64,000 bases of DNA from NCBI RefSeq assembly GCF_963676685.1, contig NC_092345.1:51891527-51955526 (forward strand), in the 5' to 3' direction. The notes below the pieces were generated by a model that searched no databases, had not been told where the DNA came from, and saw only the letters and a program-made list of their open reading frames with translations. Positions 32,801-40,393 of the stretch are shown piece by piece. How positions within the stretch are numbered: the stretch's first letter is position 1; each line of letters begins with the position of its first letter. Made by a program: the position numbers and the translations under genes. This stretch comes from Mytilus edulis (Eukaryota; Mollusca; Bivalvia; Mytilida; Mytilidae).

Positions 32801-35685
32801 GATTGTTTAATTTTAGTTGATACCTTCCTAGAAATAACTAGAATTGCACGTGTTTCTGTCGAAGGTCGGTGGTTTTATCTTGACACAATTCGCGACATAG
32901 CCAATTATAACGCCGAAAAAAATGCGTTAAAAAACACAATCAATCAATATACATCATAACATGGCATACCAATTTTGATTTCACTATTGTTTGTTTATTG
33001 TCCAGTCACAAATATTTTAGAACGATGTTTACTTAAATGGATCATTTATGATTATTTAAAATAGATGTGCTTATATATTTTTAAATGTGAATTATATCAC
33101 ATTTAATTTTTAACCTTATTTTATAACTAATTTTGTAGTTGTCATAGTAATAATAATAAATGTTTCTTCATACAAATTGTGACTAACATTGCTTTATTTT
33201 AGCTTCGTTAATTATGTTACCTGATTCAGATTACAATTTTCATAATAAGGTTGTATCGTTCTTTGGTATTTGTGTCCAAAAATATTAATTCAGTGCAGTT
33301 ACATAAAAACAGCCTAATTTTGAATAACCATTTAGCTAGGACTGTGCTATAAAACCAGATTAATCCACGTGACATTCTCATATGACCCAAGGTCGGACAT
33401 TCAATAATGGCCGCCTTCTATTTTATATTTATGTTTTTGTGACAATTGGTGAATTTTGTTTGGCGACAGTATATTTGATAGTCTCTGCCACAACTTTCTT
33501 AATCTTGGTACAATTCAGAGCTTGACGTAAAGACCTTTTATTGACATCTTGTTGTATTGACATCTTGTTGTATTGTGTATGTGTATGTCCTTGATCGCTG
33601 TCTGACATCTCATATTATAGCTTTCCAAAATAATTTCAATGACCTTATTATTTTTAGTTAAATTAATTTTGTGCTGTTTTCGGATGTATTCATTCAAGTT
33701 ATTGTGTTTGAAAATGCACTTTTTTTTCAGACCTTATGACTCTGTTGAATCTGTTTTGAGTGATATTTCGAAACATCCCAAGTTTTTCAAGAAAAACCGA
33801 AATCATTGACAAAATTGAATTAACAATTTTGGATCCTATCAAAATTAGCTTCACATGAAAGAAACTGTACCATGTGTACACACATTTCCTTTTTAGATTA
33901 AATGAACAACATGTACGATACGGTAAGTGTTTTGAAACGTGCCCAATTTTAGTTATCTCTGAATACCCAAGGTAAACTGGTTGCCATGTAAGATGTTTGA
34001 TTAAAATGTTTTATAGGATAGTTAATCATTTCATATCTATTTCTTTTAATAGAACGGTGTGTGTACATCAAACAATATCAAAACGACCATATTTCAATTG
34101 ACTTTGTTTCCCTATTAACCCCGTCTAGACATACACAGGTATATTTTTTTAACAATATTATATAACTGTATATTTTAATAAATTAGATTTCATGTTTTCA
34201 ACAACTGCCATCATAATTGCGTCAAGTATTCAACAAAGGGGATATTGGCATATTCCGAACAAATTGATGATATAAAGGGCAAAGTATGTTCAAATATAAA
34301 CACCTTTTATAAAAACGATACTCTATATGGATTAATAGGAATTAGGGTGTAGGTCAGTTAGAAATGTACATTCCACCTAAAAGATTAAATGAAACAACCA
34401 AGAGTCCAACAAATATTCTTAGAAAAGAGACAAAACTTTAGTGTTATAACTCGTTCTATAGTGATGTGTTAAATATATAGGATCAACGGAGGCTGTTGAA
34501 ACGCTATTTATTTTTTGGGTTTGAAAATATTATTCTATATCACAGAAATGTACAACTTAAGAATTAAACTAGCACAACAAAGACTGAAAATAGGCTATGA
34601 CTGGTTAACTGCTTCGGAGAAATTGATAAGTTCAATTGTCTGCATAATGACTCCCTTCATCTTAGAAATAATTCATGCCCAAGTACTGCAAGTCAGTTGT
34701 TACGAAATTTTCAAAATTAAAAACCTGTGTGAACATTTAATAGTTAGAACCTATGTGAACAAAACACAGTAGACAGTAGTAATTGTGGGAACAAAACACC
34801 CCCGAATGACAGGTGAACATCAGCACATGTGTGACAAAACACACCTGGAGGACGGATGAACATCAGTATCAAGAAAGTACTTATAGATTTTCCAAACTAA
34901 TCTAAATCAGCTGAAATAGTTCCCATACTAAACAATTATTCCTCATTCGAAACACTGATGAATTAAAAAAAAAAAAGATTTAGAAAAGTGAAAAAATAAT
35001 GATACTTTCTATTATATAAAACTTTTTGTATAAAAGTATATTAGAATGTCTTTAGTTTAAAGGTGTTAAGGTGTAATTATGAATATGTAGTTTTCCATGA
35101 GGGTTTATTATCATCATTTATTTGGGGCACTAATAGATAAATAAATAAAATTCAAATAAAAATTCAATAAAATAAACAAAAACATTTGTTAAGATAACCT
35201 TAATGATTGTGAGTCAAAAGGTTAAACGTTATGCTGATACGGATTCAAGATGAGACCTAAATATTTGTACGACTTACTTCATAAGCGCTAGTCAGACTCA
35301 GATCATGGAAAAATGGAAGAAATACATGATTCGTGACTATCACTGTAATAATCATAGATAGTCCTGCAATCCAATAACTTGTATTGTTATTATACATTTC
35401 TGTTGGTGTTCCTAGAACTGTAATTGCTGACATAAAGCTAGCCATCAATGACATAGCGATTGGAAATATCCCAATGTCTCGACCTCCCATGAGGACATCT
35501 TCTGATGTTGCGGCTTTTGCTGCTAGGTACTCCTTCACCATATAATAAACTCCAATAAGGGCAGAAATAACCAAAACAGCAGCAAACAATACATAATCCA
35601 CTGCTACAAATGATCCAATTTGTTCTCCAGGACACAACTCACACACTTTTCTGCAAGACGCGTAACTTGAATTTAACACAGTCAT
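8672..35685 (-). CDS. SLC5 family sodium:solute symporter (SMCT/SMVT-like), 15 exons, complete
   Basis: Predicted plasma-membrane Na+-coupled carrier of the SLC5A5/A6/A8/A12 branch (iodide, multivitamin, monocarboxylate); the substrate cannot be assigned. Coding exons in transcript order are 35,278-35,685 or 31,600-31,998, then 30,915-30,980, 30,217-30,268, 26,556-26,623, 25,738-25,892, 24,981-25,121, 23,043-23,172, 20,171-20,259, 19,436-19,560, 18,587-18,657, 17,516-17,602, 15,561-15,781, 15,035-15,135, 10,345-10,454 and 8,672-8,833. Every junction is GT-AG and all phases join without a stop, giving 658 (proximal first exon) or 661 residues. Family landmarks are GGRDIGIFP plus VLGTPxEMY in the first helices, the YLERRF block, [30 protein letters not shown] with [30 protein letters not shown] and [11 protein letters not shown]. 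The protein ends TQL, a class I PDZ ligand. Human SLC5A8 also has 15 coding exons, from memory. Confidence 0.9.
8930..9870. repeat. Dispersed bivalve repeat split by a MITE (SLC5 intron 14)
   Basis: The left half (to 9,130) has TAGACGAAACGTGCGTCTAG and CGAGGGTATCACCAGC. The right half (from 9,680) continues the same family with GCAAAAGTATGAATTATTCG and a second TAGACGAAACGCGCGTCTGG. The start of the window carries the uninterrupted order in reverse complement, so the sequence at 9,131-9,679 is a later insertion. Confidence 0.6.
9131..9679. mobile_element. MITE with imperfect terminal inverted repeats and internal hairpin
   Basis: The left end TAAAGGAGTAGGTCCGGTAA pairs imperfectly with the right end, whose complement reads TTAAAGGAGTTGGTTCAGTA. 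Inside, a 29-bp arm at 9,361-9,389 pairs with 9,447-9,475 with one mismatch. No transposase. The 65-codon plus-strand frame at 9,304 simply crosses this hairpin. Confidence 0.65.
10345..10454 (-). CDS. SLC5 exon 14: cytoplasmic tail segment
   Basis: 37 residues from [15 protein letters not shown] to RLEKY, after the last membrane helix. Phase 1 in, phase 0 out. It holds a pair of cysteines (VCCF) and a NEPEDVD acidic stretch, as in the region after the last helix of SLC5A8-type carriers. Confidence 0.85.
13030..13835. repeat. 161-bp tandem repeat, five units
   Basis: The block CAAGAACCAT recurs at 13,030, 13,191, 13,352, 13,513 and 13,674, an exact 161-bp spacing. Each unit carries GTCAAAATCGTCATTATTGA-like and GACCTCCATTTTGTCATCAG-like blocks. 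Minus-strand ORFs at 13,343, 13,528 and 13,764 are frames through the repeat. Confidence 0.85.
13815..13863 (-). other. C-rich/G-rich tract with G-quadruplex potential
   Basis: The plus strand is an almost pure run of CCCG and CCTG units; the minus strand has at least eight GGG or GG tracts with 1-2 base loops. It follows the last 161-bp unit directly. Confidence 0.7.
15035..15135 (-). CDS. SLC5 exon 13: last transmembrane helix
   Basis: Encodes [15 protein letters not shown] then the hydrophobic [18 protein letters not shown]. This matches the SYLWY...VG..V..L pattern of the final helix in SLC5A8-like carriers. Phase 2 in, phase 1 out. The donor sits 17 bp from the end of the outer transposon. 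Confidence 0.85.
15190..15300. repeat. Short dispersed repeat (SLC5 intron 12)
   Basis: Contains GGTTTTAGTTTGTAACCC and GGTATACTACTGTTGCCTTT. The reverse complement occurs as an insertion inside the Penelope-like ORF at about 41,705-41,800. Confidence 0.5.
15561..15781 (-). CDS. SLC5 exon 12: helix and Ser/Thr-rich extracellular loop
   Basis: Starts [20 protein letters not shown], the family's GA..G...G....WVG.G block. It ends in a low-complexity loop (about residues 495-533) rich in Ser and Thr with an NST glycosylation site. The corresponding loop is also Thr/Ser-rich and glycosylated in vertebrate relatives. Phase 0 in, phase 2 out. Confidence 0.88.
15940..16420. mobile_element. MITE, TIR AAGGTGTCAGACCACC, flanked by TTAA
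   Basis: Left TTAAGGTGTCAGACCACC pairs with right GGTGGTCTGACACCTTAA. Two further copies lie head to head at 29,077-30,011. TTAA flanks would fit a piggyBac-type target, but TA plus an A is equally possible, and the other copies are flanked by TTTT. Non-coding, in SLC5 intron 12-13 sequence adjacent to exon 12. Confidence 0.75.
16590..16800 (-). repeat. Solo 3' end of Penelope-like family 1
   Basis: Diverged copy of the 3' untranslated tail seen downstream of the reverse transcriptases at 40,430 and 47,597 (CTCATGGC in place of GCCATGGC, then AAAG.CAAACA). Two overlapping minus-strand frames here are by-products. Confidence 0.45.
17140..17445. repeat. 33-bp minisatellite, about nine units (SLC5 intron 11)
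   Basis: The unit contains TTTCCCGTAGATTACGCT followed by GTAATACATATACAA and is nearly identical from unit to unit, with a T/C-A alternation (GCTGTAA or GCTATAA). Because 33 is a multiple of three, the minus strand shows a 104-codon frame with an 11-residue repeat, which is not a gene. Confidence 0.9.
17515..17640 (-). other. Placeholder note: intron 10 side of exon 11
   Basis: No feature is claimed here beyond the acceptor CAG at 17,603-17,605. Confidence 0.05.
17516..17602 (-). CDS. SLC5 exon 11: transmembrane helix
   Basis: 29 residues, [18 protein letters not shown] to INST. GMVGGPLxGLF is a near-invariant block of SLC5A5/A6/A8 carriers. Phase 0 at both ends. Confidence 0.9.
18031..18500. 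repeat. 236-bp tandem duplication (SLC5 intron 10)
   Basis: The segment starting CTATGGTCACTTATCAAGCG at 18,031 is repeated from 18,267 with only a few substitutions and a short indel near 18,210 (GTTACTGTAG against GTAG). A local, fairly recent direct duplication of non-coding DNA. Confidence 0.9.
18587..18657 (-). CDS. SLC5 exon 10: transmembrane helix
   Basis: Encodes [24 protein letters not shown], matching the G......IG.A.L....G..LQA helix of the family. Phase 1 in, phase 0 out. Confidence 0.88.
19436..19560 (-). CDS. SLC5 exon 9: conserved helix and cytoplasmic loop
   Basis: Begins [19 protein letters not shown], the family's S.SSG.NALA...ED..K block, adjacent to residues implicated in Na+ binding in homologues. 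A charged loop [16 protein letters not shown] follows. Phase 2 in, phase 1 out. Confidence 0.9.
19650..19870 (-). repeat. Solo 3' end of Penelope-like family 1 (SLC5 intron 8)
   Basis: GGAGGGTAAGCAG(T)TCCTGCTC and GTGTTGCTCGTG match the tail at 40,610-40,670. Truncated and diverged. The plus-strand 63-codon frame is incidental. Confidence 0.6.
20171..20259 (-). CDS. SLC5 exon 8: conserved [10 protein letters not shown] helix
   Basis: [20 protein letters not shown] then [11 protein letters not shown]...PGLPGLF.A..FS..LS is among the most conserved stretches of SLC5 carriers. Phase 0 in, phase 2 out. Confidence 0.9.
21571..23003. mobile_element. DNA transposon/MITE with TIR GGCCACACCAATTTGATT (SLC5 intron 7)
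   Basis: Left GGCCACACCAATTTGATTCC with TTGTTCGACGG pairs with the complement of the right end, GGCCACACCAATTTAATTTC with TTGTTCTACGG. TAA flanks both ends. The right end lies 39 bp past exon 7. Subterminal parts carry CCCGC and CGCTCGC motifs. An internal stretch (22,060-22,290) resembles the dispersed Penelope-like 2 tail. No transposase. Confidence 0.65.
23043..23172 (-). CDS. SLC5 exon 7: helix and HDCDP loop
   Basis: [20 protein letters not shown] then [23 protein letters not shown]. The Y..CDP......DQ motif is a hallmark of SLC5A5/A6/A8. Phase 2 in, phase 0 out. Confidence 0.92.
23293..23865. mobile_element. MITE, TIR TTAAAGTCATATGAAAC, with an internal 98-codon frame
   Basis: Left TTAAAGTCATATGAAAC pairs with right GTTTCATATGACTTTAA. 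It lies in SLC5 intron 6. Inside, a plus-strand ATG frame at 23,546-23,842 ([14 protein letters not shown]...) occupies half the element. It has no motif I recognise and may be chance or a transposase remnant. Confidence 0.6.
24370..24725 (+). mobile_element. tRNA-derived SINE (SLC5 intron 6)
   Basis: The head carries both RNA polymerase III boxes: an A-box-like TGGTGTAGTGG at 24,377-24,387 and B box GGTTCGATCCC at 24,422-24,432, 34 bp apart. The anticodon region (CTAAAAAAC) does not fold as a working tRNA. A non-tRNA body of about 270 bp follows, ending near AATAAATATG. The family name is not assigned. Confidence 0.75.
24981..25121 (-). CDS. SLC5 exon 6: WDPNP helix
   Basis: Starts [20 protein letters not shown] and continues [18 protein letters not shown]. 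The W..NP..RH..W.........Y..NQ...QRY block is diagnostic of the branch. It includes residues next to substrate-binding positions in vSGLT homologues (family knowledge). Phase 2 at both ends. Confidence 0.92.
25738..25892 (-). CDS. SLC5 exon 5: [10 protein letters not shown] helix
   Basis: [20 protein letters not shown] then [29 protein letters not shown] is a universal sodium:solute symporter motif. Phase 0 in, phase 2 out (codon completed by exon 6 as Asp). Confidence 0.93.
26556..26623 (-). CDS. SLC5 exon 4: transmembrane helix
   Basis: [22 protein letters not shown], matching the TG......I...G..CT.YT..GG block continued in exon 5. Phase 1 in, phase 0 out. Confidence 0.9.
27440..27645. repeat. 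ATCCCGA-rich repeat patch (SLC5 intron 3)
   Basis: Seven or so copies of ATCCCGA or ATCCCGG-like words within 200 bp of otherwise AT-rich DNA. Non-coding, probably part of a dispersed repeat. Confidence 0.5.
27870..29010. repeat. Compound of direct repeats (SLC5 intron 3)
   Basis: Blocks such as ACAGAGAGTCTCTATATATT (27,978 and 28,836), GATAACCTTAGCTGGATTTG (28,063 and 28,462), a TGACATGAATTATCATTGAT block (28,173 and 28,388) and a 150-bp ATCGTAGTTTACATGTAGAT block (28,583 and 28,859) each occur twice in the same orientation. The pattern fits layered local duplication of the dispersed bivalve repeat. Confidence 0.7.
29077..29545 (-). mobile_element. GGTGTCA-type MITE, left copy of a head-to-head pair
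   Basis: Ends GGTGTCATACCACCAATTA and its complement. It is the inverted copy of the unit at 29,550 and of the MITE at 15,940-16,420. Only TTTT separates it from its partner. Confidence 0.85.
29550..30011 (+). mobile_element. GGTGTCA-type MITE, right copy of a head-to-head pair
   Basis: Ends GGTGTCAGACCACCAATTA and GGTGGTCTGACACC. Same orientation as the copy at 15,940-16,420 and opposite to its neighbour. Together the pair makes an inverted repeat of about 935 bp inside SLC5 intron 3. Confidence 0.85.
30217..30268 (-). CDS. SLC5 exon 3: 52-nt exon, [10 protein letters not shown] helix
   Basis: A small exon encoding [17 protein letters not shown], matching the LY.G...YAPALAL helix of the family. 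The acceptor is TTTCAG, the donor GTAAAT. Phase 0 in, phase 1 out. It is found only by filling the gap between exons 2 and 4. Confidence 0.92.
30915..30980 (-). CDS. SLC5 exon 2: YLERRF helix
   Basis: 22 residues, [20 protein letters not shown] plus NM. (E)YLE.RF...VR is the conserved start of this helix in sodium:solute symporters. Phase 0 at both ends, so it can follow either first exon. Confidence 0.92.
31600..31998 (-). CDS. SLC5 proximal first exon (1b)
   Basis: 133 codons from ATG at 31,998 to TSAYE before the donor at 31,599. It encodes an extracellular N-terminus with three cysteines ([13 protein letters not shown]), helix 1 ([20 protein letters not shown]), [26 protein letters not shown] and a third hydrophobic segment. 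The frame extends seven codons upstream to a TTG only, so the ATG is preferred. Its homologue 1a lies 3.3 kb upstream. It is 619 bp from exon 2. Confidence 0.88.
32020..35277. other. Gap between the two alternative first exons
   Basis: AT-rich, with no SLC5 exon recognisable by motif and no strong repeat. The proximal promoter for exon 1b should lie at its left edge. A 17-bp word GACATCTTGTTGTATT is doubled at 33,545. ACAAAACAC blocks near 34,790 and 34,838 recur with GAACATCAG. A 12-bp match to exon 2 sits at 34,493-34,504. Confidence 0.4.
35278..35685 (-). CDS. SLC5 distal first exon (1a)
   Basis: 136 codons from ATG at 35,685 to TSAYE, with donor GTAAGT at 35,277. It aligns end to end with exon 1b: [34 protein letters not shown], an extra YLAA in the first loop, the same [26 protein letters not shown] and [14 protein letters not shown]. 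The phase-0 donor is identical in position, so it can join exon 2. It could instead be the remnant of a duplicated gene whose later exons were lost. Confidence 0.82.
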
Positions 35686-36866
35686 TATATCGTATTGAAT
35701 ATAATCTCAATTCCGAAAAAGTATGAATAAAATAGTCACAGTTTACATATTATTTTGTATTTCCCTTGTAACATTATTCTGTATGTCCTTCGTATCAGCT
35801 CGGACAGCTGTCAATTCGAAATATCTCGGTTGTTTTCAATGTTATACTGTTATCAGTTTAGATAATATGTTATGTATTGACAATTTTATCTCCACAGATA
35901 AAATAAAATTTTCGCCTGTCCAAATTTCAAATTTATATTTATCCAATTCAAGATGACTTAATGTATTTGTTTAATTATTTGGGGAATGACATTGCAGATT
36001 CTTCTACATTCACATTGCATCAGTGTTCATTGATTCTAGTTCGAATTTATTCGCAGTTAAATACTATCTACTTTTTTTTAGCATAGCCAGTTATCAGCCT
36101 AATAACACGTTTCCACTAATCATTTTTACTTGACTTTTTGAATTAACATATTATTGACCAAATGGCAGTTGAATTAGCGCGATATGTAAAATTTGTGTGA
36201 GCATACGTACAAATATATAAATAAGAGGAAAATACCCATGCCGCTTTGTAAACTATAAAGTCCACATTGCGTAAACTGAACAAGGCGTTTTTGAGAAGAA
36301 AAAAGATAACAATACAGTTTCAAGACAGCCTGTGAGTAAACACATTCGGCAATCCTCGGTAGAATCCGCTACTCTCCTTCTATCCGATGAGGGTACGGAA
36401 TCGGCCGAGTTGAGACGAATGGGAGTAAACATAGAACGTAGCACCAAATCGTTTTGTCACTAGGACTCCGTCTCAAGCACAAACACAGCAACCATAATGG
36501 AATCTAATAAATAACTAATTTCTGTTCCAGAGCCTTTTTTGAGTCATTAAACGTACTATGAACTTTGATTGGGCTAAAAGATACCCAGCGGAGCGATAAA
36601 GCACCAGCAAATATACTGAAATAAAGGTAGAAAACATATTATATCGATTTCTGTATAGATAGTGAAGTACATTGTATTTCTGAAACAACCTAAATCAGAT
36701 ACCATAGAAAACAAAGGATTACATTTGGCAAACAAAATTTTCACAATTTAGGCATATATGTCAATTCCAGTGCCCTTACAATGAAAAAGGTGAAAGTATT
36801 TCAATGCCGGTCCACAAATATTGTGAATGAAACAGTGACGACTGTTGGCCCCGAAAAAAACCCACT
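35686..36866. other. Upstream region of the SLC5 gene
   Basis: Must hold the distal promoter if exon 1a is used. No TATA or other core element is convincing. A relatively GC-rich patch at 36,255-36,480 has short frames but no motif I recognise. Confidence 0.35.
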
Positions 36867-37571
36867 GGGGCCGGTTTCACGAAGCTATCCTAAGACATGT
36901 CATAAGATATATCTTAGACATGTCTTATATATGATCCTCGTATGACTATCCTAGGACATATCTCAGACCTCGTCTCGAAGCTGTCTTACGATGATCTTAG
37001 CTAAGTTCTTTAAATTTTCAAATATAAACATTGATTTACAGAAAAAATCATGTAAATGTAGTACGTCTTTACTATAAATTATAACAAACGTATTGAATAA
37101 TATAATGACATAATTTGCAAAATTAATAAAAAAATGAATAAATGTAATCTATATATAAATCATCTATAAATAATACACCAAAATACATATGAAATTTTTA
37201 ATACAAAATTAAGAAAAAAAAGAAAATTGCATTCTTGATATCAATACATCGAATTTTCATTGTTGACAAATCATTATAATCCGTCAACCTATAAAGATTA
37301 CGTTATAAGCAGGAAAAGGAGAAAAGATAAACAGATACTAATAAGATGAATTGCAAAATTAATATAAAAATAAATGTAATTTATATAAATAAACGTATGA
37401 CTATCCTAAGACCATCATAAGACACCTCTCGCGTTGTCTTAATTTTAGGGCCAACTTTAAGAGATGTCCTAATTTAGGACCACTTTGTGAAACGCACTTA
37501 GGACTAAGATATGTCGTAAGACCATCATAAGACATGTCTTAGTCCTAATACAGCTTCGTGAAACTGGGCCC
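36867..37571. mobile_element. MITE, TIR GGGCC(C)GGTTTCACGAAGCT, with palindromic interior
   Basis: The left end GGGCCGGTTTCACGAAGCT matches the complement of the right end, GGGCCCAGTTTCACGAAGCT. Subterminal parts repeat TAAGACATGTCTTA and CATCATAAGAC in both orientations. The middle is plain AT-rich DNA with no transposase. Confidence 0.8.
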
Positions 37572-39263
37572 TGTATCACACAGATCGACATAATAATGAA
37601 ATGTTGATTTTCAAACAAATGCACATGTATTTTACTTCACAATAAGAAAACAATTTCATTGTTGAATTGGAAAAACAAATACCCATATAAGTAAGTTAAT
37701 AGTCCTAGACAGTCTAGTTTAATGGATGCCAGGCTATTAATTTGAGTGTTATCACATTTGTGTGCATGAACAAATCGTCAGCGTTTATCTTTCATTTTTT
37801 TATAATTTTTTTTTCTTCATGAATTTACAAGTATCATCATTTATCTTTCATGGTACTAGTTAATTATCATTAATATAATTGTTATTATTCATATTGTAGT
37901 ATAAAAGCTGAAATAAGATATCAAAATCAAATATGTTGGTTTATCTGATATTGACCTTATTAAGAATGATGTTTGCCCTATCGTGAACTTACAGATAAAA
38001 GTAAAATGATAATACATTGCATTGAATTAGTTTATTTCCTGGGATGCTGTTGGTTGGGCAGACATTTACTGTCGGATTATTCTCACCTTTTTTGCGCAAC
38101 TTTTAAAGTTTTATTTCGTTTATGATTATTTCTTCCTTTGACGAAGATTGGTTGAACAAATAATTATAGCACACTTCGATCTTTTATTGTTTATGGTTGC
38201 TCTCTACAAGATCGAATTATACATTGTGTACAATTGATAAAAAAAATGAGACAAAACGCGCGTCTGGTTCAAATATAAAATTTCAATCCTGGTATCTATG
38301 ACGAGTTTATATACTACTGTTACCTTTATTTTTTAAGATCCCAAGTTTGACTAGGTATAAAATAGATTTTTCTTGGTCATTTTCTGACTAGCGGTATATC
38401 CCTTGCTAAAGTAAGACGTCCGTTTAACTGCGATATATTAATTTGCAATCATCCCCGTTCGGATTTGCATGATCTTTGTGTTCATGACCATGTCCTATAA
38501 AAATTGAGACGTTGAACGCAATATTTCGAGTACAGAGAGTGCAACGCTTGCAACATTCTTTGAGTAGTGATTTCATAAATATTATTTTATTTACGTTAGA
38601 TTATAACGGAAGGTAGATCAAAGGTAAATAGAACAAAGTGTGTCATAATCGACTTTAATGTCCTTCTTTAGCGTGAAGAATCCAATCATTTTGCTCCAGA
38701 AAACTACTTCAAAAAGAGGGAGAAAAATACCAATTCTAATAAAGTATGTTACATATAAATTTGATTTGCTTTTGAAATTTTGCAAAAGGGCATTTCTAAT
38801 TTATGTTTTACTTGTGTACAAAACTGATTTCCAGTTTGATCCTGTATTTTATTTGGCAAATTTGTTTAATTTTTAAAAATACAATATTAAAAAGATTTAA
38901 CACAAAATATGTTACAACATATTTCAAACATTTTGTTAAAGAAGTATTAAAAAGTACACAATTATTCATTTTTACTTAAACATTTTTGTTTGATGATTTA
39001 TTTCTAGAACCTGCGTTAAAGAAGAACAAATACGAGGAAAAAACATATTACATCGAAATAATTAAATACAAGTAGTTAAATGTAACATATTTTTCTTCTT
39101 TTAATTCTTTTAATTCTTGATAGTTGTATTCTTCTATTTTCTGAATACAAATTCAACTTTATACTGAAATAATTTTACGCACAACGATATTTTTACCCAT
39201 AGAGTGCAATCGTTATGCTTTATTACAACTAGATAGAAGATTTTTAGATTGAGTGTAACCTGA
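37572..39263. other. Gene-free intergenic stretch
   Basis: AT-rich. Only a short dispersed-repeat fragment (ACGCGCGTCTGGTTC... near 38,255-38,345) is recognised. Confidence 0.45.
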
Positions 39264-39521
39264 CTATTTCGTTTCAGAAATTTCATGGAGGCCATCACGA
39301 ATATATTTGGTTGTGTTAACGTTTGTTTCCATGAGCTGTACATGTGCTTTCATAAGTTTCAACTCATACTGAATATGACTTCTTTCAATTTTTCTTTGAA
39401 TATGATTTACCGGCATATTGTTTTTAATAGTTTGCATGGTATCTTTTCTTTCTTTTTTGTAAGTAAACAGTTCTACCGGTGCAACATAGTAAAACCTCCC
39501 GGAATACATACAACGGAGCAT
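39264..39521 (-). CDS. Unrecognised small ORF, possible last exon or pseudoexon
   Basis: An ATG-initiated frame of 85 residues with a TAG stop at the low end. After GRFYYVAPVELFTYKKERKD it becomes charged and helix-prone (NHIQRKIERSHIQYELKLM, then VQLMETNVNTTKYI), as in a short coiled coil. The amino-acid use looks more protein-like than surrounding frames. No family is recognised. No partner exon or polyA signal is convincing, so it may be a remnant. Confidence 0.25.
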   Translation of the reverse strand: MLRCMYSGRFYYVAPVELFTYKKERKDTMQTIKNNMPVNHIQRKIERSHIQYELKLMKAHVQLMETNVNTTKYIRDGLHEISETK

Positions 39522-40393
39522 ATAAATCCTTGTTTATATAATAACACACATGTATAGGTCTGTATACCAAAAATCTTCTTCACGACATTTTCCTCAAATT
39601 TTCCTCTCGACAACTTTCTAGTTTATATTTTCAATATTTCCTGAAACATATAATGAATAGATTTTGAAATTAAAAGATTTTTTTTAGAACGCACAGCTGC
39701 ATTTTACATATTATAAAGGTCTTAAATAAATATAATAATTTGTGGCAAATTAGACACTTAATGTACCTTGTTTTCATTTACGAAAATTAATGCATTTTAT
39801 AAGGACTAGCTCGGCTCGAATTTGTGTCACAATCTGCTGAAATATGTTTTTTTTAAAATCAAATATTAATTTTTACGTTTTTTTTTTATAGAGAATTAGG
39901 TCACATGTTATTGACAATATCATATACTAGATAATCAGTGAACTACATATATTTTACCTAGGGTTAGCCAGGCGTAGAAAAATGACCCAAAAACCCTACC
40001 TACATGTTTATACACTCAACATAGAAACCAGAATAAAATTGTGTTAAAAAAAAAAGAATGGCATATAATTTTTTCGATTTTTATTGGACTATTTAGAACT
40101 TTTGTATTTCGAAGCGGACCAATAATACACATTCAAAAGCAGCCATTTTGATTTGACGATCCACGAACCACTGGGTCTATGGCTCTGCTGGTGAAGAGCA
40201 GTCATCGAGGGTATCAACAGCTAAGTGCTACTACTGTTTTGTCCTATTTGATTTCATTTGGTCTTATATTTTTTAATAAGCTTTTGATTTCAATTTTATA
40301 TATTTTGACTTCAAAAATTACTGAAGAGCCATCAATTGTCGAAATGCGCATCTGATACCTTCACCTATACATATACCAAATAGTTACTTGCTT

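Noticed and set aside
36253..36447. 64-codon minus-strand frame upstream of SLC5
   Set aside because: No motif or splice context; could be an old repeat but no second copy was seen.
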